The position numbers were made by a program, and so were the translations under genes. DNA of 64,000 nucleotides, taken from assembly GCA_003168375.1 (NCBI GenBank), contig PMSI01000003.1, forward strand, positions 1,054,001-1,118,000, in the 5' to 3' direction. Numbering within the stretch: position 1 is the first letter of the stretch; the number at the start of each line of letters is the position of its first letter. This document shows, piece by piece, positions 1 to 8,018 of the stretch. The notes beneath the pieces are model-generated. The model was not told the origin of the DNA. It ran no database searches and saw only the letters and a program-made list of their open reading frames with translations. This DNA is from Vulcanimicrobiota bacterium (lineage in GTDB: Bacteria > Vulcanimicrobiota > Vulcanimicrobiia > Vulcanimicrobiales > Vulcanimicrobiaceae).

Positions 1-278
1 GGCCACGCCGGCGTGCGGCGCAGCGAGACGACGCGGCGCGAGATCACCATCGTACGTGCCGCGGTGACCGTGGTGATCAGCACGTTTGGCACCAGCGTGA
101 TCAGCAGCAACGCCAGCGCCTGCGGGAAGACGAGCGGCGGCAGCGTCAGGTAGCAGTAGGCGCCGACCAGCGGCACGCCGGCGGCGAGCCGGCGGAGCTG
201 TCCGCGCCACCAGCCGCGCGAGAAGTCGAGATTGACGAGTCCCAGCGAAAGAAAGACCGTCGCGAACAGCCAGATCAC
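1..278 (-). CDS. Integral membrane protein, partial (C-terminus outside window)
   Basis: A minus-strand frame without stops runs from a GTG at 276-278 off the left edge of the window, so only about 92 N-terminal residues are visible. It is strongly hydrophobic, with likely membrane segments around VIWLFATVFLSLGLVNL, GAYCYLTLPPLVF and ALALLLITLVPNVLI, separated by Arg-rich loops. I do not recognise the family. The start is uncertain because the frame stays open further upstream. Confidence 0.5.
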   Translation of the reverse strand, partial: MIWLFATVFLSLGLVNLDFSRGWWRGQLRRLAAGVPLVGAYCYLTLPPLVFPQALALLLITLVPNVLITTVTAARTMVISRRVVSLRRTPAW

Positions 279-346
279 GCCCGTCGCCCTTGGGCGCTCC
301 CTTGCCGCGCGCCTCCCTGGGCGTGAACGAACGGCGGAGGTGCCCC

Positions 347-643
347 TTGGAGGTTCGCTACAGCGGGACGGTCACGACGCCGCCCACGTTTTTCAGCTCG
401 CGCCGCAACCATCGCACGCACGAGCAATTCGACGTCCGCGCCGACGACGGCTCGACGTTCCGCGTGATCGACAACGTGAGCATTTCACCGCGGGTCCCGG
501 CGCGGCCGGGCGACCACGTGACGGTGCAGGGCGAACTCGTCCACGACCGCGGAAAGCCGCCGATCGTGCACTGGACGCACCACGATCCAGGCCGCCGACA
601 CGTCGACGGTTTCGTCGAGCTCGGCGGCCGGATCTATGCGTGA
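347..643 (+). CDS. DUF3465 family small protein
   Basis: A 98-residue protein matching the DUF3465 pattern: a GTV strand, H-x-x-x-H-E-Q-F-D-V, an 'NVSISPRVP' block, and the diagnostic 'VHWTHHDP' then 'GRRHVDGFVELGGR' C-terminus. The family looks like a small OB-like beta-barrel of unknown function. I chose TTG at 347 because GGAGG lies six bases upstream; GTG at 323 and TTG at 290 are alternatives in the same frame. Unlike many relatives it has no signal peptide in this form. It converges on the HU gene with a 3-base gap. Confidence 0.7.
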   Translation: MEVRYSGTVTTPPTFFSSRRNHRTHEQFDVRADDGSTFRVIDNVSISPRVPARPGDHVTVQGELVHDRGKPPIVHWTHHDPGRRHVDGFVELGGRIYA

Positions 644-646
644 GGG

Positions 647-1156
647 TTAGCGGCGGCCCTTTTTCGCGCTCGTCGCCTTGCGGGCCGGCGCGGCCTTCTT
701 CGCGGCGGTCTTCTTGGCCGGAGCGGCCTTACGGGCCGGGGCCTTCTTCGCGACGGCCTTCTTTGCGCCGCCGACGGCCTTTTTCGCCGCGCCCGAGGTC
801 TTCTTCGCCGCGCCCGAGGTCTTCTTCGCCGCGCCCGAGGCCTTTTTCGCCGGGCCGGACGCCTTTTTCGCGCCGCGCTTGGCCGTTCCGACGGCTTCCT
901 TGAGGACACGGCCGGCGATGAATTTCAGCACGCGCTTCGCGGGGACGTTCACCGGCTCGCCGGTCTGCGGGTTGCGGGCGACGCGCGCCGCGCGGTCGCG
1001 GATCTTGAACTGGCCGAAGGGGGTCAGCTGCACCTTGTCGCCCGACTTGAGCACGGCCGTGATCCGGTCGAGCAGTGCCTCGACGATCTCGGTCATCTGC
1101 CGGCGCGGGAGCTCGAAGTCGTCGGCAAGCTCTCTCGCCAGTTCGTTTTTGGTCAT
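647..1156 (-). CDS. HU-family DNA-binding protein with long Lys/Ala-rich tail
   Basis: Residues 1-95 form an HU/IHF fold, starting MTKNELARELADDFELP with the DNA-binding arm 'RVARNPQTGEPVNVPAKR'. The remaining ~70 residues are a low-complexity basic tail of repeated 'SGAAKK' and 'KKAPARK' units, resembling eukaryotic histone H1 tails and the tailed HU proteins of actinobacteria. Total length is 169 residues against ~90 for plain HU. It probably compacts the nucleoid, with the tail adding non-specific DNA or RNA binding. A second, untailed HU is at 13316-13630. Confidence 0.9.
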   Translation of the reverse strand: MTKNELARELADDFELPRRQMTEIVEALLDRITAVLKSGDKVQLTPFGQFKIRDRAARVARNPQTGEPVNVPAKRVLKFIAGRVLKEAVGTAKRGAKKASGPAKKASGAAKKTSGAAKKTSGAAKKAVGGAKKAVAKKAPARKAAPAKKTAAKKAAPARKATSAKKGRR

Positions 1157-1295
1157 AGGGTCCTTTCGTAGTCGCGGTTCGGCTCGTACCCGAGCCGTGT
1201 TGCCCGCAGTATACGCCGAAAAACCCCTATTTCCGGCCATTTTCGCAGAAATTCTCCCCCCAGCGGCCTCGGAGCGTTGGGAGTACAATCGCTGT

Positions 1296-2012
1296 ATGAA
1301 ACCGGACGAAGGGCATCGCTTCAGCCGCGCCGCGGCACTCGGCCTGCTCGGCGGTGCCGTCGGCGTTCTCGCCGCCCGGACCGGCTCCGCGGCGAGCGGC
1401 TGCGCCGTGACGCCGGAGGGCGAGATCGGACCGTTCTTCGCCGACGACAGCTTGGCGGGATTCAATCGCAGCAACATCCTGGCCAACCTCGACGGGAGGT
1501 CGGTGCAGTCCGGCGTCAAGCTGACGCTCACCGTGCACGTCTACGACACGCGAGCGAGTTGCGCCGCGATGCCGGGCGTGCAGGTCGATCTTTGGCACTG
1601 CAACGCCGCCGGCGTCTATTCGGATGAAGCGAGCGAAGGCACCACGTCGCAAACATGGCTGCGCGGCTATCAGCTCACCGATTCCGGCGGGAAGGCGGCG
1701 TTCACGACGATCTTCCCGGGCTGGTACGGCGGGCGCACGACGCACATCCACGTACGCGCGCGATCGAAGTACAACTCGGCATCCTCGACCGCGGACGGTT
1801 CGAACACGACGCAAGTGTTCTTCCGGCAAGCGATGATCGACACGATCAACACGACGATCGCGCCGTACAGCGCGAAAGGCGCGAACCCGACGACGAACGC
1901 GAACGACCACGTCTACACCCGGGAGACGAAAGGTCAGACCGAACTGGCGCTATCGGGCAGCGCCGCGGCCGGATTCTCGGCGACGGTGTCGATCGGGCTA
2001 CCGATCGCCTAG
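1296..2012 (+). CDS. Secreted intradiol ring-cleavage dioxygenase-like protein
   Basis: A 238-residue protein with a Tat-like N-terminus (MKPDEGHRFSRAAALG, then a hydrophobic stretch and Ala-Ser cleavage region). The body matches the intradiol dioxygenase fold: 'VQVDLWHCNAAGVYS', then 'FPGWYGGRTTHIHVR', which supply the Tyr/Tyr/His/His iron ligands of protocatechuate and catechol 1,2-dioxygenases. Exported relatives often have unknown substrates, so catechol cleavage is not assured. ATG at 1296 directly precedes the signal sequence. It converges on the DUF1059 gene. Confidence 0.8.
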   Translation: MKPDEGHRFSRAAALGLLGGAVGVLAARTGSAASGCAVTPEGEIGPFFADDSLAGFNRSNILANLDGRSVQSGVKLTLTVHVYDTRASCAAMPGVQVDLWHCNAAGVYSDEASEGTTSQTWLRGYQLTDSGGKAAFTTIFPGWYGGRTTHIHVRARSKYNSASSTADGSNTTQVFFRQAMIDTINTTIAPYSAKGANPTTNANDHVYTRETKGQTELALSGSAAAGFSATVSIGLPIA

Positions 2013-2025
2013 CGGCGCGTCGCGG

Positions 2026-2217
2026 TTACTTCTCGTCGTGCAGCGAGGAGCGGATCGCGTTGACCAGCTCGGGACCGGCGGTATGCCCGTGAGTCGAAAT
2101 AGCGTGTTCGGTCGCGGCTTTGACGACCTCATCCTCGGTCCCGGCGATCGTCAGCGAGCACTTGCTGTCGCTTGGAAAGTCGCGACAGTCGACGAATTTT
2201 CTGACAGACGTTTGCAT
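2026..2217 (-). CDS. DUF1059 family small protein
   Basis: A 63-residue protein with the family pattern: 'KFVDCRDFPSD', 'KCSLTIAGTEDEVV', and 'HAISTHGH'. The paired Cys and the C-terminal His residues suggest metal binding, but no function is established. It is divergent from a TetR regulator 69 bases away, with an inverted repeat between them, so the TetR protein probably controls it. Confidence 0.8.
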   Translation of the reverse strand: MQTSVRKFVDCRDFPSDSKCSLTIAGTEDEVVKAATEHAISTHGHTAGPELVNAIRSSLHDEK

Positions 2218-2241
2218 ATGTGCCTCCCCTTCGAATTTTCC

Positions 2242-2271
2242 CCTAGTAGTAGGAGTATATCTACTAGTAGG
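2242..2271. promoter_or_regulatory. Inverted repeat, candidate TetR operator
   Basis: Arms CCTAGTAGTAG (2242-2252) and CTACTAGTAGG (2261-2271) pair at 10 of 11 positions around an 8-base centre. The site lies between the divergent DUF1059 and TetR genes and covers the region where both promoters must be. Such a palindrome is the usual target of a TetR dimer. Binding is inferred. Confidence 0.6.
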
Positions 2272-2286
2272 TTAAAGTCAAGGGAA

Positions 2287-2904
2287 ATGACGGCGAAAAA
2301 GGGTGCTCGCCCCCCGGCAGCCCAGGTGTCGGTGAAGCAGCGGATCCTCGATGTCGCGGAGCAGTGCGCTCAGACGCGAGGGTTCAACGGGTTCAGCTAT
2401 GCCGACGTTGCGGAAAAGCTCCTCTGCACGAAGGCGAGCCTTCACTATCACTTCCCTTCGAAGGCGGAACTCGGTCGCGCCTTGATCGAGCGATATCACC
2501 GCGTGTTCGAGCAGGCCCTCGAAGCGATCGACGGGCGGACGAACGAGGCGGGCGAGAAGCTGCGGCGCTACGTCGCCCTGTACGACTCGGTCATGCGCAA
2601 CGATCGGATGTGCCTGTGCGGCATGTTCGCGGCCGAATACGCCACGCTCCCCGCCCCGATGCGGGACGAGCTGCGGCTCTTCTTCGACGCGAACGAGAAA
2701 TGGCTCGCGGCGGTGCTCGAAGACGGTCGTCGAGCCGGGGAGCTTGCTTTTCGGGGACCGGCGAAGCAACGGGCGCGAAGCGTCCTCGGGGCGTTAGAGG
2801 GTGCCATGCTGGTTGCGCGCGCCTACGGGGACGGCCGTCGTTTTCAATCCGCCGCGAAACAGGTATTGACGGACCTTAGCGTCGAGCGTGCGCAGCCTTC
2901 CTGA
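2287..2904 (+). CDS. TetR/AcrR-family transcriptional regulator
   Basis: A 205-residue regulator. Residues ~15-65 are the TetR N-terminal domain: 'ILDVAEQCAQTRGFNGFSYA' followed by 'TKASLHYHFPSKAEL', a typical recognition helix. The C-terminal ligand domain has Cys residues in 'NDRMCLCGMFAAEYATLP', as in TetR proteins of the AefR/YxaF-like group. It probably represses its own promoter and the divergent DUF1059 gene through the inverted repeat at 2242-2271. The ligand is unknown. Confidence 0.85.
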   Translation: MTAKKGARPPAAQVSVKQRILDVAEQCAQTRGFNGFSYADVAEKLLCTKASLHYHFPSKAELGRALIERYHRVFEQALEAIDGRTNEAGEKLRRYVALYDSVMRNDRMCLCGMFAAEYATLPAPMRDELRLFFDANEKWLAAVLEDGRRAGELAFRGPAKQRARSVLGALEGAMLVARAYGDGRRFQSAAKQVLTDLSVERAQPS

Positions 2905-2938
2905 CGCTTCCGGTGCGCCGCCTGCCGGCGCTGCGGCG

Positions 2939-4309
2939 TCAGCCGAGGCGCAGCAGCGCGGCTCGCCGTGCGCCGCCGGATTTCGCGCGGAAGCGCAGAA
3001 CGAACGTCGTTCCGGTCGCCTCGTTGCACTCGAGCCGCACCGTGCCGCCGCAACGCGCTGCGGCGCGTTCGACGATCGCCAGGCCGAGGCCCGAACCGTC
3101 GATGCCGGCCGTCGCCTCGCCCCGGAAAAACCGTTCGAAGACGTGCGCGCGCTCGGCGGTCGGGATCCCCGGACCGCGGTCGTTCACGCACACGACGACG
3201 TGGCCGGCCTCGCGAACGACGTCGACGCGGACCTGGCTGCCCGCCCCGTACTTGAGCGCGTTGTCGACCAGGTTCGCAACCGCTTCGTAGAGTTCGCCGG
3301 GATCGCCCATCACCAGCGCTGCGCCGCCGGCAGTGTGGAGCACGACGCTGCCGCGGCGCGCCACGCTGACCTCCGCGATCGCCTCCTGCGCGATCGCGAT
3401 CACATCGACCGTCTCGGGTTCGACCGCGTCCGGACGTTCGAGGCGCGCGAGCGCCATCAGCCGCTCGACCAGACGCCGCATCCGCCGCGTCTCCGTGCGC
3501 AGCGTGCTGAACGCGCGCAGCCGAATGCCGGAGTCGGTGATGCCGCCGCGCTCGAGCACGTCGAGAAATCCGCTGACGACGGTCAGCGGGGTGCGGAGCT
3601 CGTGTCCGGCATCCGCGACGAACCGCCGCATCTGCTCCTCGACGCGCACCCGTTCGGCGAAGGCCGCGGCGACTTGCGCGGCGGCGCCGTTGAACGCCGC
3701 GATCAGTTCACCGAGTTCGCTGCGGTCGTTCGTCGTCACCGGACGCGGCGTGAAGTCACCGCCCGCGAAACGCCGCAGTTCGACGGTCACCGTGATCAGC
3801 GGTGCGATCGCCTGCGCCGTGATCCAGCGCGCCGCCGCCCAGGCGAGGACGAGCGCGGCGACGATCGAGAACGCCAACGAAGCGAGGTAGAGCCGCACCG
3901 CCGGAACGAGCCTGCGCATGTCGGGCGCGATGATGATCCTGCCGCCGTCGGGCATGCGCACGAGACGCCCTTGCAGCCCCAGCAGTGACGGGACCGAGAA
4001 CGCACGCATCACATTCTGCGGGTCATCCCTCGCCGGTGGGCCGGCCGGCATATCCGGCGGCGGCAGCAGCACGACGACACCGCCGCCCGAGAGGCTGCGC
4101 TTGACGAGCATCCCCAGCTCTCTCGCGTTCATTTCGGGGTGCGCGGCGACGATCGCGTTCGCCTCGGCGACCCGCTGCGTCACGACGTCGAGCGTCGGCT
4201 GGGCCAGGAGGCTGAACGCGAAGCGGGTGAGGACGACTGCGACGACGATCAGGACGACGGCGACCAGCGCCGCGTACGAAAAGGTCAGCCGCGAGCGCAG
4301 CGTCGTCAC
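2939..4309 (-). CDS. Sensor histidine kinase
   Basis: A 456-residue membrane kinase with two transmembrane helices (about residues 12-32 and 150-170) bracketing a small periplasmic domain, then HAMP, HisKA ('FVADAGHELRTPLTVVSG', phospho-accepting His) and HATPase_c (N box 'LVDNALKYG', 'VNDRGPGIP', 'GSGLGLAIV'). The GTG start overlaps the TGA of the upstream response regulator (GTGA), so the two are translationally coupled and form a two-component pair. The signal is unknown. Confidence 0.93.
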   Translation of the reverse strand: MTTLRSRLTFSYAALVAVVLIVVAVVLTRFAFSLLAQPTLDVVTQRVAEANAIVAAHPEMNARELGMLVKRSLSGGGVVVLLPPPDMPAGPPARDDPQNVMRAFSVPSLLGLQGRLVRMPDGGRIIIAPDMRRLVPAVRLYLASLAFSIVAALVLAWAAARWITAQAIAPLITVTVELRRFAGGDFTPRPVTTNDRSELGELIAAFNGAAAQVAAAFAERVRVEEQMRRFVADAGHELRTPLTVVSGFLDVLERGGITDSGIRLRAFSTLRTETRRMRRLVERLMALARLERPDAVEPETVDVIAIAQEAIAEVSVARRGSVVLHTAGGAALVMGDPGELYEAVANLVDNALKYGAGSQVRVDVVREAGHVVVCVNDRGPGIPTAERAHVFERFFRGEATAGIDGSGLGLAIVERAAARCGGTVRLECNEATGTTFVLRFRAKSGGARRAALLRLG

Positions 4310-5004
4310 TGCTGCTCTTTGATCGCGTACCCGACGCCGCGGACCGTGTGGATGAGCCGCGGCTCGTTCGCTCGATCGATCTTCGCGCGCAAGTACGAGA
4401 TGTAGGTCTCGACCGTCGCCGGGGAAACGTCGCGATCGACGCCCCAGACGAGGTCGAGGAGCTCTTCGCGCGTGAACACGCGCTTCGGCCGGCGCGCCAA
4501 CGCCGCGAGCAGGTCGAACTCGCGTGTCGAAAGGTCGATCCAGCGCTCGCCGCGGCGTGCCGCGCGCGACTCGATGTCGATCTCCAGATCGCCGACGCGC
4601 AGATGGTGCACGCGCCGCAGCGCCGGACGGCGCAGCGCGGTATCGATTCGTGCCGACAGCTCGTCGAGGTCGAACGGCTTGGCCAGGTAGTCGTCTGCGC
4701 CCGCCTTGAGACCGTCGATCCGGTCGCGCACGTCGCCGCGCGCGGTCAGCATGATGATCGGCACCTCCGTCAGGCGCCGCAGCAGCGGGATCAGCGATAG
4801 GCCGTCGATCTTCGGCATCATGATGTCGAGCACGATGCAGTGGGGGTTCCAATCGCGGATCGCGGTCAATCCATCCGGTCCGTCGATCGCGGTCCGGACG
4901 TCGAAACCGGCCTGGGTAAGTCCGACGTCGAGCATCTCTCGAATGCTGCTCTCGTCGTCGATGACGACGACGCGCTGGACGCTCTTGGTTTCCATGGCCG
5001 CCAT
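4306..5004 (-). CDS. OmpR/PhoB-family response regulator
   Basis: A 232-residue regulator with a receiver domain ('VVVIDDESS', phospho-acceptor Asp in 'CIVLDIMMPKIDG', Lys in 'DYLAKPFDL') and a C-terminal winged helix ('LSTREFDLLAALARRP', 'VETYISYLRAKID'). ATG at 5004 has AGGAG about 11 bases upstream; ATG at 4995 is an alternative. It is coupled to the kinase gene and divergent from a second OmpR-type regulator at 5137. Confidence 0.93.
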   Translation of the reverse strand: MAAMETKSVQRVVVIDDESSIREMLDVGLTQAGFDVRTAIDGPDGLTAIRDWNPHCIVLDIMMPKIDGLSLIPLLRRLTEVPIIMLTARGDVRDRIDGLKAGADDYLAKPFDLDELSARIDTALRRPALRRVHHLRVGDLEIDIESRAARRGERWIDLSTREFDLLAALARRPKRVFTREELLDLVWGVDRDVSPATVETYISYLRAKIDRANEPRLIHTVRGVGYAIKEQQ

Positions 5005-5136
5005 TGTCACGGCGGCTCCTGGCAGCAGTCTCCGAGGTGTTCCCAGCAAGATCGCAGGGACAGCCGGAGTCCGGCCTGCAGCCTATTCTCAGGGCGCGCG
5101 GACGGGAACCTCAGCAATCGGGAGTACGGTCGGCCC

Positions 5137-5874
5137 ATGATGGTACTCGACGCAGAGACGATGACCGTGCTCCAGCGGCACGATACGGCGCCGTCCGCCA
5201 CCCGGCGGCCCCGCGTACTGGCGATCGACGACGAGCGCGCGATCCGCGAGCTGCTGGAGACGGGCCTCGCACACCACGGGTTCGACGTACGCAGCGTGTC
5301 GCGCGGCGTGGACGGCCTGCACGACGTCGCCGCCTGGAAGCCCGATGCGATCCTGCTCGATCTCGTGCTCCCCGGCGAGAACGGTCTCGAGCTGCTGGAA
5401 CGGCTCGCGACCGCGACGCGCGCGCCGATCGTCGTGCTGAGCAGGAGGGCCGGGGCCTCCGACAAGGTCGAGGCGCTGCGCAGCGGCGCCGACGACTACA
5501 TGGCAAAGCCGTTCTCGATGGCCGAGCTGGCGCTACGGCTCGACCGACTGCTGGGGCGACGGCAGGCGGTCTCCGCGGCGGTCGTGCACTACGACGACCT
5601 GATCATCGACGTCGAGCGGCACGAGGTGTTCAGCTCGGATATCCCGGTTCCGCTGACGGTCCGAGAGTTCGATCTGCTGCTCGTCCTCGTGCGCCACGCC
5701 GGACGGGTCCTCTCGCGCGACGCGCTGCTGCACGCGGTCTGGGGCGACGCCGCGGTCGCGCCGGGGATCGTCGACACGTACGTCTCCTACATCCGGCGCA
5801 AGGTCCGCAGCATTACGGGCCGCCCGCTGATTCGCACGGTGCGCGGTGTCGGCTACGCCGTACGCCTGCTCTGA
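5137..5874 (+). CDS. OmpR/PhoB-family response regulator (second copy)
   Basis: A 245-residue regulator: receiver with 'VLAIDDERAI', Asp in 'AILLDLVLPGENG', 'DDYMAKPFSM', then a winged helix with 'LTVREFDLLLVLVRHAG' and 'VDTYVSYIRRKV'. The usual 'LTAR' after strand 4 is replaced by 'LSRRAGASD'. GGAG sits 13 bases before the ATG. No kinase follows it, so it may share the kinase at 2939-4309 or use a distant one. Confidence 0.9.
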   Translation: MMVLDAETMTVLQRHDTAPSATRRPRVLAIDDERAIRELLETGLAHHGFDVRSVSRGVDGLHDVAAWKPDAILLDLVLPGENGLELLERLATATRAPIVVLSRRAGASDKVEALRSGADDYMAKPFSMAELALRLDRLLGRRQAVSAAVVHYDDLIIDVERHEVFSSDIPVPLTVREFDLLLVLVRHAGRVLSRDALLHAVWGDAAVAPGIVDTYVSYIRRKVRSITGRPLIRTVRGVGYAVRLL

Positions 5875-5877
5875 AAC

Positions 5878-6597
5878 TCAGCCGCCGCCGGCCAGCTGCT
5901 GCAGCGTGACGAAGCGGTAGCCGCGCGCCCGCAGCGCTGCGATGACGCGCGGCGCGAGCGCGGCTTCGTAGGCGCGTCCGCCGGGCTCTGCGCGGCCGCG
6001 GTCGCCGTCGTGGAGCACGACGATCGCACCGTCGCCGGCTTGCCGCAGCAGACGCTCGACCAGGGCGTCCGGCGCCACCTGCGGTGAGGTTTCGTCGAGC
6101 ATCGCGCTCCACAGCACGACGCGCATCCCGTGCCGCTGTGCCGCCGCGAGCACCGCGGCGTTGCGCGCACCATACGGCGGACGCAGCCAGCGCGCATGCC
6201 GGCCAGTCGCCGCGGCGATCGCGTCGTCGGCAGCCGTGATCTCGGCATCGAGCGCGGCGCGCGAGACGATCGCGTTGAGGTGCGGGTGCGTCTCGGAGTG
6301 ATCTTCGATCTCGTCCCCGTCCGCGGCCATGCGCCGCAGCAGCGCCGGCTCGCGGCGCGCCGCGCTTCCGACGACGAAGAACGTCCCCGGAACGCGCTCC
6401 CGCTCGAGCACGTCGAGCAGACGATCGGTGATCCCGCGGGTGGGGCCGTCGTCGAACGTCAGCGCGACGACCCGGCCGCTGCCGTGCGTGACCACCGGCG
6501 CGAACGCGGCGCTGCGCGGCGACTCCACCAGCTCGTACAGCCCGAAGAATCCGGCCGCGAGCAGCGCGAGCGCCGCGAGAAACCGCAGCGCCGTCAC
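5878..6597 (-). CDS. Polysaccharide deacetylase (NodB fold)
   Basis: A 239-residue protein with an N-terminal membrane anchor (FLAALALLAAGFFGLYELV) and the five NodB motifs: 'LTFDDGPT' (catalytic Asp and metal Asp), 'HSETHPH' (metal His pair), 'RPPYGA', 'VLWSAMLDE' and 'IVVLHDG'. It should remove acetyl groups from peptidoglycan or another N-acetylated polymer outside the membrane. Its GTG start overlaps the TGA of the upstream gene (GTGA), so the two are co-translated. Confidence 0.9.
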   Translation of the reverse strand: MTALRFLAALALLAAGFFGLYELVESPRSAAFAPVVTHGSGRVVALTFDDGPTRGITDRLLDVLERERVPGTFFVVGSAARREPALLRRMAADGDEIEDHSETHPHLNAIVSRAALDAEITAADDAIAAATGRHARWLRPPYGARNAAVLAAAQRHGMRVVLWSAMLDETSPQVAPDALVERLLRQAGDGAIVVLHDGDRGRAEPGGRAYEAALAPRVIAALRARGYRFVTLQQLAGGG

Positions 6598-7241
6598 GAC
6601 TTGAGCAGCTTCTCCCGTGCTGCCGCGACGGTCTTCTTGAATCGCGGCGGGCCGAACGCGGCGAAGTCCGCGACGACCTTCGCGTAGCGGTCGTCGGCGG
6701 TCGAAGTCGACTGCAGCGTCAGGATATTCGGCACCGGCTTGTTCTTGTCGAGATGGATTTGGTACTGGCGGCCCGCAGTCGTCGCAAGATAGTGCGGATC
6801 GGTGAAGCCGAACTTGTGCGAGCCGGAACGGTCGCCCACGACCTGCGCGACGCGTATCGTGTAGACGTCCGACGTGTTCCCGCGCAGCGGCCGCGTCTGC
6901 AGCTCCCAGATCCCGTCCTGCACGACCTTCTCGAACGCGAACGTCACGTCGTAGCCGGTGATCGGCTCGCTGAACCTCGCGACGCGCGTTCCGGCACGGT
7001 TCTGCGCGGAATACGCAGCGCTCGACTTGCCGTTGACGTTGTCGAGACGCCACTCTTCCGTCGCGATCGGCCCCTTCTCGTGCGTCACCGTCTCGACCAG
7101 GTGCAACTCCGAGCGCTGCGCACGAACGACGGTGACCGCCCGGTAGCGCTGCGACTCCGCCGAATAGAACATCCTCCAGCCGGCGACCAGTCCGACGATC
7201 GCGAGGATGACGATGAGCAGCGTGGTGGGGAAACGGCGCAT
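6594..7241 (-). CDS. Hypothetical membrane-anchored protein
   Basis: A 215-residue protein with one N-terminal membrane helix (LLIVILAIVGLVAGW) and a soluble extracytoplasmic part rich in beta strands. I do not recognise a family. It is translationally coupled to the downstream deacetylase, suggesting a role at the envelope. ATG at 7241 begins with MRR before the helix, as expected for a signal anchor. Confidence 0.65.
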   Translation of the reverse strand: MRRFPTTLLIVILAIVGLVAGWRMFYSAESQRYRAVTVVRAQRSELHLVETVTHEKGPIATEEWRLDNVNGKSSAAYSAQNRAGTRVARFSEPITGYDVTFAFEKVVQDGIWELQTRPLRGNTSDVYTIRVAQVVGDRSGSHKFGFTDPHYLATTAGRQYQIHLDKNKPVPNILTLQSTSTADDRYAKVVADFAAFGPPRFKKTVAAAREKLLKS

Positions 7242-7277
7242 CTCGTTTCCTAGTACCCCGCAGGGGCCGGTGAAGTG

Positions 7278-7697
7278 TCAGCGGTGCGCATCGAGTACCT
7301 GGTTGACGACGGCATCCGCCGCCGTGTTCTCTTTGCGCCGCACGTGGCGGATGTCGTGCCGCGCGAACTTGCGCAGCAGCACCTTCGCCTCGGCGTGCAG
7401 CGGGATCAAGCCCGGATGCTTCACCCGGTACGCGCCCGAGAGCTGCTTGACGACCAGCTCCGAGTCCAGCCGAACCGCGATCTCGTCGACCCCTCGCGCG
7501 AGCGCCGCCTTCAGCCCTTCGAGCAGCGCGGTCCACTCGGCGACGTTGTTCGTCGTCACCCCCAAGAAGGTCCCGATCTCTTCGAGCACCTCGCCGTCCT
7601 CGTCGTACAGAACGGCGCCGGACGCCGCCGGACCGGGGTTGCCGCGGGAGCCGCCGTCGGCGTAGAGCGTAGCCTTCACGTGGAGAGGGGGAACCAC
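7278..7697 (-). CDS. RNase HI family protein
   Basis: A 139-residue RNase H fold with the four acidic catalytic residues in place: Asp in 'LYADGGSRGNPG', Glu in 'TTNNVAEWTALLEGL', Asp in 'VRLDSELVVKQL', and Asp in 'NTAADAVVNQ'. The basic protrusion of E. coli RNase HI is missing, placing it in the shorter 'RNase HI family / reverse transcriptase-like' group that degrades RNA in RNA-DNA hybrids. The first GTG (7697) is used; GTG at 7682 is an alternative. Confidence 0.85.
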   Translation of the reverse strand: MVPPLHVKATLYADGGSRGNPGPAASGAVLYDEDGEVLEEIGTFLGVTTNNVAEWTALLEGLKAALARGVDEIAVRLDSELVVKQLSGAYRVKHPGLIPLHAEAKVLLRKFARHDIRHVRRKENTAADAVVNQVLDAHR

Positions 7698-7729
7698 ATC
7701 GGGCCGCTTAATACCTCCACCGGCCTCCG

Positions 7730-7807
7730 TCGGGCAGTAGCGCAGCTTGGTAGCGCATCAGTCTGGGGGACTGGGGGTCGCAGGTTCAAATCCTGTCTGC
7801 CCGACCA
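7730..7807 (+). tRNA. tRNA-Pro (anticodon GGG)
   Basis: A full cloverleaf can be drawn: acceptor TCGGGCA (7730-7736) pairs with TGCCCGA (7798-7804), D-arm GCGC-AGCTTGGTA-GCGC, anticodon loop CTGGGGG giving anticodon GGG, T-arm with GGTTCAAATCC, and encoded CCA at 7805-7807. The anticodon reads Pro CCC and CCU codons. Confidence 0.95.
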
Positions 7808-7815
7808 ACAACGAC

Positions 7816-7844
7816 AAGGGTTCGCGCTACGCGAGCCCTTTTCG
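7816..7844 (+). terminator. Rho-independent terminator of tRNA-Pro
   Basis: AAGGGTTCGCG (7816-7826) and CGCGAGCCCTT (7830-7840) form an 11-bp stem with one G-T pair around a 3-base CTA loop, running into TTTT. It lies 8 bases beyond the tRNA CCA end. Confidence 0.85.
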
Positions 7845-8018
7845 TTTGCCCGAAGGCAGGTGCTTTCGGTCGCGAAGCTGCGCGCGTGGCCTCCGACATC
7901 GTCACGTGCAGCCGTGGGTCGCCGAACGCACCGTCAGCGATTCGTGGAGCGCTACTTCGGCAAACCGTGAAGTCCGCTTACAACCGGAAGAGTTCGATGC
8001 CCAACCCAAGCTAGAGCG
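7845..8018. other. Intergenic spacer, no gene recognised
   Basis: About 175 bases between the tRNA terminator and a convergent lipoprotein gene. I see no conserved frame, repeat or integrase remnant. Confidence 0.4.

Noticed and set aside
232-903. Long Arg/Pro/Ser-rich frames such as this one, and many others opposite real genes
   Set aside because: High GC suppresses stops in every frame; these have shadow composition (Arg-rich or Ala-rich) and lie on or opposite recognised genes.
4840-5136. Extending the second response regulator upstream through the divergent gene
   Set aside because: The receiver domain and the ribosome site place the start at 5137.
7730-8018. tRNA-Pro as an attachment site of an integrated element
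   Set aside because: No integrase gene and no repeat of the tRNA 3' end is seen downstream.
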